The notes beneath the pieces are model-generated. The model saw only the letters and a list, made by a program, of their open reading frames with translations. It was not told the origin of the DNA and did no database searches. The position numbers and the translations under genes were made by a program. A stretch of 64,000 nt of DNA from Stieleria sp. JC731 (lineage in GTDB: Bacteria; Planctomycetota; Planctomycetia; Pirellulales; Pirellulaceae). Positions 19,733 through 29,173 of the stretch are shown piece after piece (the stretch's first letter is position 1; each line of letters opens with the position of its first letter). The stretch lies in contig NZ_JAJKFQ010000002.1 in assembly GCF_020966635.1 (NCBI RefSeq), forward strand, positions 868,001 through 932,000, in the 5' to 3' direction.

Positions 19733-20575
19733 TTAGTGATCGATGGCGACTTTGAGACGAGCTTGCATCACCGTCACGGCGTTTCCGCTTAAGTGGACAC
19801 GATCACCGACTATCTTGCACGTCACGATTCCGCCGCGCGAGGAAGCTTGATAGCCAACGAGATCTTGCCTGCCAAATACTTGCGCCCAGTACGGTGCCAA
19901 GCAACAATGCGCCGACCCGGTCACCGGATCCTCGTTGATCCCACAGCTTGGTGCAAAGAATCGTGAAACGAAATCAATCCCATCGCGGGTACTTGGACTC
20001 GTCAGCATCACACCACGTGTTTGCAACTTGGTCAGGGCACTAAAATCTGGAAGAGCCGATTCGACGATAGACCCGTCATCAACAATCACCAACAAGTCAA
20101 ACGGACTTTGCAGAACAATCGCCTTGCCGACTCCCAATGCATCGCAAGCTTCGCGTGCCAGCGTGTCAGAGTCACACGGCCTCGGTGGGGTCGATGGGAA
20201 ATCCATGGTGATCGAATGATCGCGATACTCGCAAAGTAGCTCGCCGCTGCGTGTGTTAAAGCGAATTGGATGTTGTCGATCAACAATGTCTCGTTCTAAC
20301 AAGACGTGCGCCGTCGCTAGTGTCGCGTGACCACACAGATCGACCTCTGTTGCCGGCGTAAACCAACGCAAGTCGAAATGTCCGGGTCGATCAGTCGCAA
20401 CGACAAAGGAAGTTTCGGACAAGTTCATTTCCGCCGCGACATCTTGCATCCATCGATCTGAGGGGAATCGATCTAATACACAAACGGCAGCCGGGTTTCC
20501 CGCGAAGGGTCGATCCGTGAATGCATCCACCTGCCAAAGTTCGATTCCGTCGTCATTTAACATTTGGCAAGTCAT
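19733..20575 (-). CDS. PhzF family isomerase
   Basis: 280 residues. The PhzF family has a diaminopimelate epimerase-like fold and catalyses isomerisations, though most members have no known substrate. Matching segments are VDAFTDRPFAGNPAAVC at the start, MNLSETSFV with E54 as the likely catalytic glutamate, LCGHATLATAHVL, and near the C terminus CGINEDPVTGSAHCCLAPYW. It converges on mnmE with 40 bases between them. The start may be M5 (20563). Confidence 0.92.
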   Translation of the reverse strand: MTCQMLNDDGIELWQVDAFTDRPFAGNPAAVCVLDRFPSDRWMQDVAAEMNLSETSFVVATDRPGHFDLRWFTPATEVDLCGHATLATAHVLLERDIVDRQHPIRFNTRSGELLCEYRDHSITMDFPSTPPRPCDSDTLAREACDALGVGKAIVLQSPFDLLVIVDDGSIVESALPDFSALTKLQTRGVMLTSPSTRDGIDFVSRFFAPSCGINEDPVTGSAHCCLAPYWAQVFGRQDLVGYQASSRGGIVTCKIVGDRVHLSGNAVTVMQARLKVAIDH

Positions 20576-20971
20576 CCGTTGAGTTGTAAATACTGATTGA
20601 GTGCTGCACGTGACTGAATCAAAGGACCTTGAATCGTCGCCTTAGGTTCGCCAAAGAAAGCCGCAGTTATTGCTCCGCCATCTGCCAAAATCGAACACCT
20701 ATGTCATCACGAGCAAGGTTCTTTGCAATTCCTGAAATAGACAGTCCACTTATGAAGATTCAGCTTCGGTCCCGTACTCGGCTGGACAGACCTACATGTT
20801 TTGATCGAGGGGTTTCCTGCAATTCCTGGTTCTTTCATCCATCGGTTCGATGCCACTTTTGCGAGACCCTATAGTTTGCCGGATTTGCAATTAACGGGCA
20901 TTCATCTTGGATTTTGAAGCCTTTCTGAACTGCCGAAGCCTTCCGCTTCGGATCGACCCTAAGGGTGAACG
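20576..20971. other. Intergenic, divergent promoters
   Basis: 396 bases between the PhzF gene (minus) and the chemoreceptor (plus). An 81-codon plus-strand frame at 20629-20874 has no recognisable similarity, and its composition is unlike neighbouring genes. Nothing else was seen. Confidence 0.4.
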
Positions 20972-22204
20972 GTGAAACGTATGGGTGTTGTTTCAAATCG
21001 CGAACGTTCTAAAAGGAAACCGAACCTGGTCATTCTTTGCCTTGCGATTATTGGCACAATTAGCTTTCTTTTCCTATCTTTCCGTTCGTCTGGGCGAAAC
21101 ACTCGGATTTCCGAGGCATTGATTCTCGCACATCAGCACGAATTGTTGTTGGCACAAACGCTTCCGATTCCGCCCGATCTGGACGACTCCGAAGCACTGC
21201 TGAAACGCTTGAAAAGCGACCCATTTTTCGCAAGCGTCGCTCAACTGGGATCAGACCTTTCGGACATCGACGCAAGTATCCAGCAACACCAGACGTCGTT
21301 CAACCAACTCATTTCATCGGTTGACTCGGCCGTAGACCCCCAAGCCGTGTCACGTGTCAAAGGTCAGGCTCACCGACTTAGCGAGCTACTTGTCAAAGGT
21401 TCTGCGGCGAGTCGCACATCAATGAATCGCGCGCTTCTAGTGAGCAGCATGATGGCTTTGTTGTGCGTGCTCGCACCAATCGTATTGATCCGCGACGATC
21501 GCGATCGTGAAGAAAGCGAGCACGAGGAACTCATCGCAGAGGTCAACCCCGTCGTTGAATCACCTCAGCTAGCTGAGCCACCGTATACTTCGGGTCCTTC
21601 GGAAGCCGCTCGTGCAGCTGCCGAATCCATCAATCATCATATTGATAGTCTTGCCGTAGATATTGAAGGTTTTGAAACGAGCATCCGTGACATCTCTGTC
21701 AACGCGTCCGACGTAGCGACAATTGCAAGAGAAGCTGTCAACTCGACCAATCGAACGAACACCACCATCACTCGTCTTGGTGAACGCAGTAGCGAGATTG
21801 GAAAAGTGGTCTCGGAAATCAGTGCGATTGCCAATCAAACAAACTTGCTTGCTCTCAATGCAGCGATTGAAGCAGCACGAGCTGGTCAGGCAGGCCAAGG
21901 ATTTGCGGTCGTTGCTAACGAAGTTAAAGAACTGGCACAAAAGGCCAGCGCATCGACGGATGCGATCTGCAAACGGATCGATGGTATCCGTGCTGACACA
22001 GTCGACGCGATGGATGCCAGCAGACTTGTCTGTGAAATCATTCATCGCATCTGCGAAACCCAGGACACTATTTCTAACGCTGTTAATAATCAATCAGTGA
22101 TGGTCTCGAGTATCTCTCGAAACCTGGCTGAAGTAACGTCCGGGATGGAAGACCTGAACCAATCGTTTGCAGGATCGGGAAACGAGGTCAGTGGACGGCT
22201 TTAG
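20972..22204 (+). CDS. Methyl-accepting chemotaxis protein
   Basis: 410 residues from GTG (an ATG lies three codons later). Two membrane helices (LVILCLAIIGTISFLFLSF near 20-38 and ALLVSSMMALLCVLAPIVLI near 154-173) frame a small periplasmic domain of about 115 residues. No HAMP domain is evident. The cytoplasmic signalling tip is clear: IGKVVSEISAIANQTNLLALNAAIEAARAG followed by GFAVVANEVKELAQKASASTDAI. It signals to CheA through CheW, neither of which is in the window. A small chemosensory cluster follows on the opposite strand. Confidence 0.92.
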   Translation: MKRMGVVSNRERSKRKPNLVILCLAIIGTISFLFLSFRSSGRNTRISEALILAHQHELLLAQTLPIPPDLDDSEALLKRLKSDPFFASVAQLGSDLSDIDASIQQHQTSFNQLISSVDSAVDPQAVSRVKGQAHRLSELLVKGSAASRTSMNRALLVSSMMALLCVLAPIVLIRDDRDREESEHEELIAEVNPVVESPQLAEPPYTSGPSEAARAAAESINHHIDSLAVDIEGFETSIRDISVNASDVATIAREAVNSTNRTNTTITRLGERSSEIGKVVSEISAIANQTNLLALNAAIEAARAGQAGQGFAVVANEVKELAQKASASTDAICKRIDGIRADTVDAMDASRLVCEIIHRICETQDTISNAVNNQSVMVSSISRNLAEVTSGMEDLNQSFAGSGNEVSGRL

Positions 22205-22409
22205 TTCATGTCACAGCTTCGCATGTCTCTCGAATGAAAACGCTGGAAAGTTAGGTAGCGGTGCCTGATACGATCCCGTGACGATGCCTCGCTGTAACAC
22301 CACCTCGTCTACCGGCAAGGCCAACAGGTCGTAAAGGATAGCTAGGTGCCCGATCACTGGCTCGGTCGGTAGCAAGCCATAACCTCTCCGCGATTTGTTC
22401 GTCTAATTC

Positions 22410-22781
22410 CTAATTGCCCAACAACATCTTCGCATTTGTAACCAAATTGTGTTTCGTTGCGGGTTTAACAACGTAGACGTTTACCCCAGCGGCATATCCT
22501 TTAGATTTATCCGCCTCATCGGACTCGGTCGAAACCATCATAATTGGCGTATTCTCATACCCCTTGGCAGCTCGGATCGATTTGGTGAGGCTGTATCCAT
22601 CCATCTTTGGCATGTTTAGACCAGTGACGATCAAGTCGAATCGTCGTCGCAGTAGTATCTCCGTCGCCTCACTACCGTTTTCCGCTGCCTCGACTTGAAA
22701 TCCGCCACACTGCAACAGAAATGAATGCAGGTCACGCACCATCTCCGAACGGTCGACAACTAAAACTTTTGCTGACATCAT
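22410..22781 (-). CDS. Degenerate CheY-like receiver
   Basis: 123 residues from the ATG at 22781; a second ATG directly follows. The single receiver domain has KVLVVDRSEMVRD at the start and FDLIVTGLNMPKMDGYSL in the middle. The phosphoacceptor aspartate is replaced by G54, and the acidic pair has become D10-R11. The conserved switch region (S84/T85) and K106 (VVKPAT) remain. It therefore probably cannot be phosphorylated in the standard way. The frame is open upstream past 22781, but that sequence overlaps the preceding gene and is unlike a receiver. It is third in the cheR-HEAT-receiver run. Confidence 0.88.
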   Translation of the reverse strand: MMSAKVLVVDRSEMVRDLHSFLLQCGGFQVEAAENGSEATEILLRRRFDLIVTGLNMPKMDGYSLTKSIRAAKGYENTPIMMVSTESDEADKSKGYAAGVNVYVVKPATKHNLVTNAKMLLGN

Positions 22782-22867
22782 AGAAACCTGGAATTGTCGT
22801 GAACTGCCCCTCCGCTTCGCAGTTTTTACGACGAAGCCAACGTTTCCAACCGATACGTTTTGCTCAT

Positions 22868-23671
22868 CTAATTGCAGCAAGCATTGCCTATTTGGTCAGA
22901 AGACAAATTCTCTGTACCGTACCTTTGCAGAGTCAGGGTTGCATACTCGGCGACGACTTCATTTTCATGCTGAGCAAGTTCGTGAAAAACAGGCTTCCAT
23001 GTTTCGTACTGCAGCGCTGACAATGCATGCATGGCAGAGAAGACGACCATTGGATCCTCTTGCTTCGTCAATTGGATCAACGTATTGACCGCAGTATCAC
23101 CACCGATTTGACCGAGACTCTTCGCAACGGAACATTGCATCCAAGCATGGCTATCGGCAGCACCAATTGAACTAATCAATTTGTCGACGCTCTTCGTCCC
23201 CCTGATCTCTCCCAACGCTTCGGCTGCTGCGGCAGCGACATTGGAATCATCGTCATCGAGTGCATTGATGAGAGCTTCTTCGGAGTTTGGATTTCCAATC
23301 ATCGAAAGAATATCAATCGCAAACTTGCGCACGTCCTTACTTTCATGCTTTAGAAGCTGTTCGAGCGGATCTATCGATTCGTCACCGATCCGATAGAGTA
23401 TCTCGCACGCGGCGTTTCGGATCGAAGGCTCTTCGCTGTTGAGCAGAGGAATCACAGCGTTGATGGTTTTTACACCCCCGATTGATACCAGCGCGTCAAC
23501 GATCAATTCTCGCATCGCAGATGACGGAGATTCAATCAGAGCGACCAAAGGTGTGATCGCTGCGACGGACCTTGCTTCACCAAGATCTTCAATTGCACGT
23601 CGACATGTTGCTTCGTCCTCACTTTCTAAATCACCAAGCAAACTTTTAAGTTCATTTTCAAGCACAATCAT
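22868..23671 (-). CDS. HEAT-repeat protein of the chemosensory cluster
   Basis: 267 residues made almost wholly of about seven HEAT-like helical repeats (for example RRAIEDLGEARSVAAITPLV, SIRNAACEILYRIGDESIDPL, NVAAAAAEALGEIRGTKSVD). Such solenoids bind proteins. The start codon overlaps the stop of cheR (ATGA), so the two are translationally coupled, and the receiver gene follows 86 bases on. A scaffold role between CheR and other chemosensory parts is inference. HEAT repeats linked to CheR-type proteins occur elsewhere, but I cannot name a characterised equivalent. Confidence 0.88.
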   Translation of the reverse strand: MIVLENELKSLLGDLESEDEATCRRAIEDLGEARSVAAITPLVALIESPSSAMRELIVDALVSIGGVKTINAVIPLLNSEEPSIRNAACEILYRIGDESIDPLEQLLKHESKDVRKFAIDILSMIGNPNSEEALINALDDDDSNVAAAAAEALGEIRGTKSVDKLISSIGAADSHAWMQCSVAKSLGQIGGDTAVNTLIQLTKQEDPMVVFSAMHALSALQYETWKPVFHELAQHENEVVAEYATLTLQRYGTENLSSDQIGNACCN

Positions 23672-24531
23672 TCTCCGATACTACGTTCATGTTGCCCTTC
23701 CCAAGGTTTCCGATAGGCAATATTGCACCCACTGGAAACCACTTCAAATGCTGCACTAATGCGCCCCACTGACTCCGAGTGCCCGAGAAAGAGGTATCCC
23801 CCTGGTACTAATGCGTCGTAGAAACGAGCGAGTATTTTCCGGCGCATCGTATCGTTGAACTTGACCAACGCATTGCGACAGAAGATGGTGTCGAAACCGC
23901 TTTGGGCTCGCATCGCGGGTCGGTCGATCAAACTGAGTTGCTGGAAATCTACGGTCTCGCGGATTTCATCACAAACAACATGCTGGCCAAGCCGATACCG
24001 GAAAAACTCTTTGTAGTATGGGTCTGGCACGTCATGTACGGAGCAGTCGGTGTACGATGCACGTTGCGCGGCAGCAAGCAATTTGGAATCAATATCTGTT
24101 GCCAAGACTCCGACATCCCAGTCCTGAAAGTCCTCGATACAGGTACGAAGAATGATTGCCAATGTGTAAGCTTCATCGCCCGTCGAACATGCCGCACTCC
24201 AAACAGAAAGCTTTCGTTCACCAGCAGCTTTGCGGCGGGCTATCAATTCCGGCACCACGTCGTTAGCGAAATAGGCCAACTGGGGGTATCCCTGGAAGAA
24301 GCTCGTTTCATTCGCCGTCAACGATTCGATCAGTTGCCCAAGCTCTTCACTTGATTGATCTTCGTGCCTCAAACGGCGACAGTACTCCTGTGGAGTCTGA
24401 CAACCAATCGTAGTGCATCGCCGTTTCACTCGCGTGTCGACCAGTACGGCCTTACGTTCATCGATAGACAAACCCGCAGAGTCGTAGACAAGCTTTCGGA
24501 TCAGGTCGAAATTTCGTTGGTCGACTTCCAT
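23668..24531 (-). CDS. CheR-type protein-glutamate methyltransferase
   Basis: 287 residues. It methylates glutamates in chemoreceptors with SAM. The N-terminal helical domain (FDLIRKLVYDSAGLSIDERKA) is followed by the SAM domain with LSVWSAACSTGDEAYTLAI, VLATDIDSKLLAAA, FDTIFCRNALVKFN and GGYLFLGHSES. It is first in the minus-strand run and overlaps the HEAT gene by 4 bases. The usual NV(L/M)IYF motif is altered to NALVKFN, a mild departure. No CheB partner is seen. Confidence 0.93.
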   Translation of the reverse strand: MEVDQRNFDLIRKLVYDSAGLSIDERKAVLVDTRVKRRCTTIGCQTPQEYCRRLRHEDQSSEELGQLIESLTANETSFFQGYPQLAYFANDVVPELIARRKAAGERKLSVWSAACSTGDEAYTLAIILRTCIEDFQDWDVGVLATDIDSKLLAAAQRASYTDCSVHDVPDPYYKEFFRYRLGQHVVCDEIRETVDFQQLSLIDRPAMRAQSGFDTIFCRNALVKFNDTMRRKILARFYDALVPGGYLFLGHSESVGRISAAFEVVSSGCNIAYRKPWEGQHERSIGE

Positions 24532-25505
24532 ACTTCTCTAAAGCTCACGAATCTCGGTACATATCAGGTGCATCGAATTTGTTTTTCATCGATCAACTCA
24601 GGCGAACAAAGTTTTCGATGCTGCAAATTCCGAAGTCATCGCAAGAGTTTTCTCATGTTACAAACCGCGGTTCTGGTTCTCGGTCGACAAGCCCAATCTC
24701 GTACCGTGAAAGCACCAAATTCAATTTGAAGCTCTGCAATGGTGATCACGCCAATATGTAAAACCAGATTGGGGATAGATCCATCCGAGCTCACAAGACA
24801 AGCCTGCATGCCTTTCAACCTGGCTCTCCGAAACATCTGCCGGACTATGATCGAGCCTCAGACCGGCGCGGCTCCAACTTGCTCTCAGGTATGAATCCGA
24901 TGGATCATCTTTCCCAAATCTGTCAGCCCCACATTCCCCAGGCACGAATCGCCTGAAGTAAAACACGGCACCTTGACGCTAGCCCATACCGAACCGTTTG
25001 TCGCGGACACCACTAACTCTCCAAACAATACTGAAGTCAACTTATTCGAGCCATTTCGCGCGATCGAATTGCTGAGGTATATCTCTCCTGGTTTCTTATC
25101 TGCGCAATGGTAGAAAGCCAAACGAAAACTGACCAAGGTTGCTGACTGTTATTCATCAACAGGCATTGGCAACCGGTAGTGACTGGCTCCTGCATCTCGA
25201 ATCGCCACCAGCACCGTCGCGAAATACTCCGGTTGCTGTAGGGCAAACCCAACTTTCATGGGGTGAGATGAGGCAAAGCCCCCAAGCGACTTGATTTGCG
25301 TTGAATCGCATTGAAGCCCGAATACGATGGGGCTTTCCCCATATGTAGGGCCATGGTGATTGTCAGTTCACGCGATCCATCGCTGACACTGAGGGTGTTT
25401 CCGCGTCAATCGTTTACCGCTCTTCATGGACAAAGCCATCGTTCCTTATCAGGGAGCAGTGACTCAAAAGAATCCTTCGAGCAAGTTCTAAAACCCACAT
25501 ACTAA
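24532..25505. other. Long intergenic stretch with no supported gene
   Basis: 974 bases. Several overlapping minus-strand frames occupy 24636-25252, none over 83 codons and none with a recognised motif. Together they could be a decayed gene. A 36-codon minus-strand frame at 25149-25259 (starts MKVGFALQQPEYF) has protein-like codon choice but no ribosome binding site. Nothing here can be named. Confidence 0.4.
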
Positions 25506-26072
25506 ATGGACAAATACTACCTCAGTTGTGGCGATGTTCGACAAGTCATCTCCGCTCGCGATAGCCTCTCTGCAATGCAGCGACTGCTGGAAGACCTGCT
25601 AGGCGAATGGATGAGTCGGTGGAACGATTTCTCGGAAATCACGGTAAGTAAACGCGGCTTTGATTCCTCCGAATCGTTCGCGGTCGATACCTTGTCCGTT
25701 ATCTTTTGCACTTCGCTGGCATCCAAATTTGGCCTGAACCAGCTATTTGATTCGATTCGTATTCAGACCGAACCAGCCACCTCTACAAGGGCTCCTGCTG
25801 ACAGCCGCGAAAGCAAACTGACGTTCTATCCTCTGGATCACTTTCCAGTGAAACCCGGCGACGAAACCATGATGATGCGTTCATGGGCGGTTGCCGGACA
25901 CGGCACAACGGTTCATGTCTGGCAGGTAGACGAACAACCTTTGTTCATTGACGTCTATTCTGTCGAGCTTGATAACTTCGATGACATCATCTCGTCGCCC
26001 CCGCGAGTCGAACTGAAGATCGACTCGACCGATCAATCTGAACAACTCTTTGCAGCGCTGAGCACCATCTAG
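25506..26072 (+). CDS. Hypothetical protein, 188 residues
   Basis: Not recognised. A soluble, acidic protein without signal peptide or membrane helix. The first 60 residues (YYLSCGDVRQVISARDS, ALQ-like helices, LLGEWMSRW) could be one small domain. The rest is mixed, with a strand-rich end (TTVHVWQVDEQPLFIDVYSV). It converges on the HINT protein gene (minus) with about 180 bases between, a stretch occupied by a small coupled minus-strand ORF. Confidence 0.6.
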   Translation: MDKYYLSCGDVRQVISARDSLSAMQRLLEDLLGEWMSRWNDFSEITVSKRGFDSSESFAVDTLSVIFCTSLASKFGLNQLFDSIRIQTEPATSTRAPADSRESKLTFYPLDHFPVKPGDETMMMRSWAVAGHGTTVHVWQVDEQPLFIDVYSVELDNFDDIISSPPRVELKIDSTDQSEQLFAALSTI

Positions 26073-26092
26073 ACGCCCCGGTCCGTTCGTCT

Positions 26093-26254
26093 TCATGCCC
26101 TTGCACTGCGAGCTTTCGCGTGCGAGTTCAAAATGAAGTTGACGGACTTTTTCAGCGCCGCCAGCAAACGCGCCGACACAGAGAAAATCGCGATCAACGC
26201 CGCCGAGACCAAACGTGTTCTCAGTGAAGCGTTTCTGGTGCTCGCCTGAATCAT
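26093..26254 (-). CDS. Possible small membrane or basic protein coupled to the HINT gene
   Basis: 53 codons. The ATG at 26254 overlaps the TGA of the upstream HINT gene (ATGA), a typical coupling signal. The product has one hydrophobic stretch (VSAALIAIFSVSARLLAAL) and a basic tail (SHAKARSARA). It may be real or a chance frame. No similarity is recognised. Confidence 0.3.
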   Translation of the reverse strand: MIQASTRNASLRTRLVSAALIAIFSVSARLLAALKKSVNFILNSHAKARSARA

Positions 26255-28092
26255 TCTGATTTCGCGACCAAATCGCCGTTCCAACCAGGAATGGGATTCC
26301 GATTGGAGGAACGGACAACATTGTCGTGAACAAGATAGCCGACGTCACCGACAAAATAGTTGTTTGTGCCATCGACAACTAAGTTGAACGCTTCCGTCGG
26401 AAGACCACCTTCGATCACTTCCAACGTGCCCGCGTCTTCGATCCCGTGCAATTGGTCACCGGGGTTCAAGTCCTTTGCCATCGTCCAACCTTGGCCGACA
26501 ACCCAAAATGGGTGCCCGACCGTTGCGGTAATTACCTCACCGGAAACAATCATTCGCATGGTATCACTGGGCGGCCGAACCGTGGTTCGAACGACCAACT
26601 TGTACATCAGCTCGCCAGTGTCGGTGTCTCGCGAAAGTACTTTATCGCCGCTACGAATTGATTCGATCGGACGTTTTCCAGTCTCTGTGTGAACAAGAGT
26701 GCCCGCCGGGAAACATTCGCTCCGAGGCGGTGTGGGAATGATGATCGAGCCCTGGCGGGATTCAGTTTGGGCCAGAAAGACCTGCTGCTTGTTATCAGGG
26801 ATGTAGTACTCGTTGTATCCTTTCCACCAATCCCACCACGCTTTTGGTGAATCGTCGACGGCTTCTCCTGTAGCAACCCTTAGTGCCTCGTAGATCCGGC
26901 CATTGCTCAATTGAAATCCGTCGTTGCGGGTATCGATCAATCGCTTTGTCTGTGCGATCCGTTGCCTTTGAAAGTTGTACTCTGTAAGCATCATCCGCTG
27001 ATAAGCGAGCGTTTGTCGTGCCAAGGGCGTATTTGTAGTGATCCCGGCATTGCTTGTTTTTGCGAGTGTCACAACGTCATCCGCCCTTTCTTGGCGAATC
27101 ACCATTTGACTTACCAAAGCGTCACCCATGCGATTCAAGGTTGAACGATACTCGATTGGCGTATTCAACTGATCCAGATACTGTGGTGCATAGGAATGAA
27201 CCGGATGCTGTTGTAACTGCATCGCCGCATTCATTCTCGACTGCGAGTCGTTCAGTTCCAGTGACAGACGGACAAGAGCATTCGAGGACGATTGGTCTTT
27301 GATTCGGCCGATCGTTTCCAACAGGTGTTTCTGCAATGACACATCGCACTTGTGCGTATGCTGTTCTAATGCCGGGATTGCGTTGGCATCATCGATGGCG
27401 CCGATCGCTCGCCATGCTTCGGCGCGACGCGTGGGAGATGGATTTTTGGTGTCTTTCGCCAGCTTTGAAATCACAGGCATCCACTGCTTCAATGCCTGCT
27501 CTCGTTGATTATCAGTTCGGCGTTGCGCGGTGATGTCATCAAGGCTTACCCAATTCCCTTTGTAGACCCGCATTTGCAACCGAGAGCGTGCCTCGGAATT
27601 GGAACGATCAAACTGCAACACGTTTTCCCAGTGCATACGCTCGCGGTCGGACAGCTTGTTCGACCGACACCAACGGGCAAGCTCGATCTCACCGGCCAAA
27701 TTACCCTGCAAACGATTCCGCAAATCGTGATAAGCCAGCAGCCGCTCATCGCTCGAATTCTTCAACGCAGCAAGCGAGACGGGAACCCATTCTTTTCCAG
27801 CTTTCAAATTGCCTGAAAGCCAATTCGCGGTCTGATTTTCCGGGTCGAACTCCATTGCCTGATTCAACAATTGTTGCCTCTGTTGGCTTTCACCTTGAAG
27901 CTCAGCCTGTAGTGCCTGTTGAACGAGAGCTTTCGAGCGGACGAGGACATCCGAAGCCTCCTCGGCTGAAGTTGCAGACGGGACAAGGACCGCAATAGCA
28001 AGGATCGCAATCAAGACTTGGCTGAGACCGCTAGCGGATCGAATCGCTGAAAGAAGCATTGGAGCACTCGATTTAGAAGAGACGAGAAACAA
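26251..28092 (-). CDS. Secreted protein with C-terminal HINT (intein-like) domain
   Basis: 613 residues. A Sec leader (LIAILAIAVLVPSATSAEE) is followed by about 400 residues of helical, TPR- or HEAT-like sequence. A HINT domain covers about 460-591. It begins with C460 (CFPAGTLVHTETG), holds ATVGHPFWVVGQGW with the TxxH pair, and ends NYFVGDVGYLVHDN. HINT domains self-cleave in inteins, hedgehog proteins and polymorphic toxins. Here only 22 residues follow it, so there is no toxin cargo as in typical polymorphic toxins. Autocatalytic release or anchoring is possible but unproven. Confidence 0.85.
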   Translation of the reverse strand: MFLVSSKSSAPMLLSAIRSASGLSQVLIAILAIAVLVPSATSAEEASDVLVRSKALVQQALQAELQGESQQRQQLLNQAMEFDPENQTANWLSGNLKAGKEWVPVSLAALKNSSDERLLAYHDLRNRLQGNLAGEIELARWCRSNKLSDRERMHWENVLQFDRSNSEARSRLQMRVYKGNWVSLDDITAQRRTDNQREQALKQWMPVISKLAKDTKNPSPTRRAEAWRAIGAIDDANAIPALEQHTHKCDVSLQKHLLETIGRIKDQSSSNALVRLSLELNDSQSRMNAAMQLQQHPVHSYAPQYLDQLNTPIEYRSTLNRMGDALVSQMVIRQERADDVVTLAKTSNAGITTNTPLARQTLAYQRMMLTEYNFQRQRIAQTKRLIDTRNDGFQLSNGRIYEALRVATGEAVDDSPKAWWDWWKGYNEYYIPDNKQQVFLAQTESRQGSIIIPTPPRSECFPAGTLVHTETGKRPIESIRSGDKVLSRDTDTGELMYKLVVRTTVRPPSDTMRMIVSGEVITATVGHPFWVVGQGWTMAKDLNPGDQLHGIEDAGTLEVIEGGLPTEAFNLVVDGTNNYFVGDVGYLVHDNVVRSSNRNPIPGWNGDLVAKSE

Positions 28093-28347
28093 GCGGTGAA
28101 GATGACAGTGTCAACCATCCCGTATCCAAATGGTGTCAATCATGCTGCAGAGGTCAGATGTACTAGGATTCGTTATAGCGAAAATCCCAACCCATCACAA
28201 AGCTTTTCTCAATAGAGCGATCCTTCTATGATCGGCAACTGTCTAGCAGTACAGCTAACTTCAGATACAGCGAACCAGAAGCCAGAAAGGCTTCGATAAC
28301 TCCCGACGAACAAGATTCGCATCAATTCAATTCGAAGGAATGGCAAC

Positions 28348-29088
28348 ATGGAACACCGAGGAACGACCAAACTTTCCGAAAAGTCATCAACCGATCAAAT
28401 TCGCGAACGCTTTGATCAAGACGTTGAAAGGTTCACTCACCTGGAAACAGGGCAATCTGCAACGATTGACGCACCATTGGCAATGGAGCTAATCACGCAA
28501 GCTGCGGTCGCCTGCTCAACAACGATTCGACGCGTTTTGGATGTCGGGTGTGGTGCGGGGAACAACACCATCAAGCTTCGGCAAGCTTATGGGCAACCAT
28601 TCGACGCGGACCTCTTGGACCTCAGTAGTCCGATGCTCAAGCGCGCCGAGCAAAGGGTCCGCGAAAGCGATGTCGGTGAAATCGTCCTCTGGCACGAGGA
28701 CATCCGCACCGCAGCCCTCCCGGAGTCACAATTTGACGTCATCCTTGCCGCTGCTGTTTTGCATCACCTCCGCGAAGAAAGCGATTGGTTCGAGGTATTT
28801 ACGAAGCTCCATCGTTTGTTAAAGCCCGGCGGAAGCCTTTGGATCACCGACTTAGTCACGCATGAAACAACGTCGATCGACCAAATGATGTGGAATCGCT
28901 ACGGCGACTATCTCACCGAACTGGGTGGCGAATCCTATCGCGACAAGGTCTTTAGCTATATCGATGTTGAAGACTCACCACGTCCGGTCACGTTCCAACT
29001 CGACCTGCTACGCAAAGTTGGTTTCGCCAACGTCGAACTACTTCACAAGAATTCTTGCTTTGCCGCTTTCGGAGCGATCAAAGCCTGA
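28348..29088 (+). CDS. Class I SAM-dependent methyltransferase
   Basis: 246 residues. Rossmann-type methyltransferase with motif I VLDVGCGAGNNTIKL, acidic loop ADLLDLSSPMLKRAEQRV, FDVILAAAVLHHL and LKPGGSLWITDLV. It resembles the UbiE/trans-aconitate group, which methylates small molecules; the substrate is unknown. It stands alone, divergent from the HINT gene and convergent with the XylR-type regulator. Confidence 0.88.
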   Translation: MEHRGTTKLSEKSSTDQIRERFDQDVERFTHLETGQSATIDAPLAMELITQAAVACSTTIRRVLDVGCGAGNNTIKLRQAYGQPFDADLLDLSSPMLKRAEQRVRESDVGEIVLWHEDIRTAALPESQFDVILAAAVLHHLREESDWFEVFTKLHRLLKPGGSLWITDLVTHETTSIDQMMWNRYGDYLTELGGESYRDKVFSYIDVEDSPRPVTFQLDLLRKVGFANVELLHKNSCFAAFGAIKA

Positions 29089-29173
29089 TCAAGGGGCATT
29101 CTTTAATGCCGCGCCGGACTGCACTGATAACAGAACCGTGGTCGCTGCAGTACGGCGTTTTGCCAAGCAAAGG

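Noticed and set aside
20629-20874. 81-codon plus-strand frame upstream of the chemoreceptor
   Set aside because: No motif, poor codon pattern and no convincing ribosome binding site.
26251-28092. Calling the HINT protein a polymorphic toxin
   Set aside because: Only 22 residues follow the HINT domain, no toxin domain is present, and no immunity gene is recognisable.
29095-29110. GGCATT/AATGCC hairpin as a terminator between convergent genes
   Set aside because: A 6-bp stem with no T tract on either side; too weak to call.
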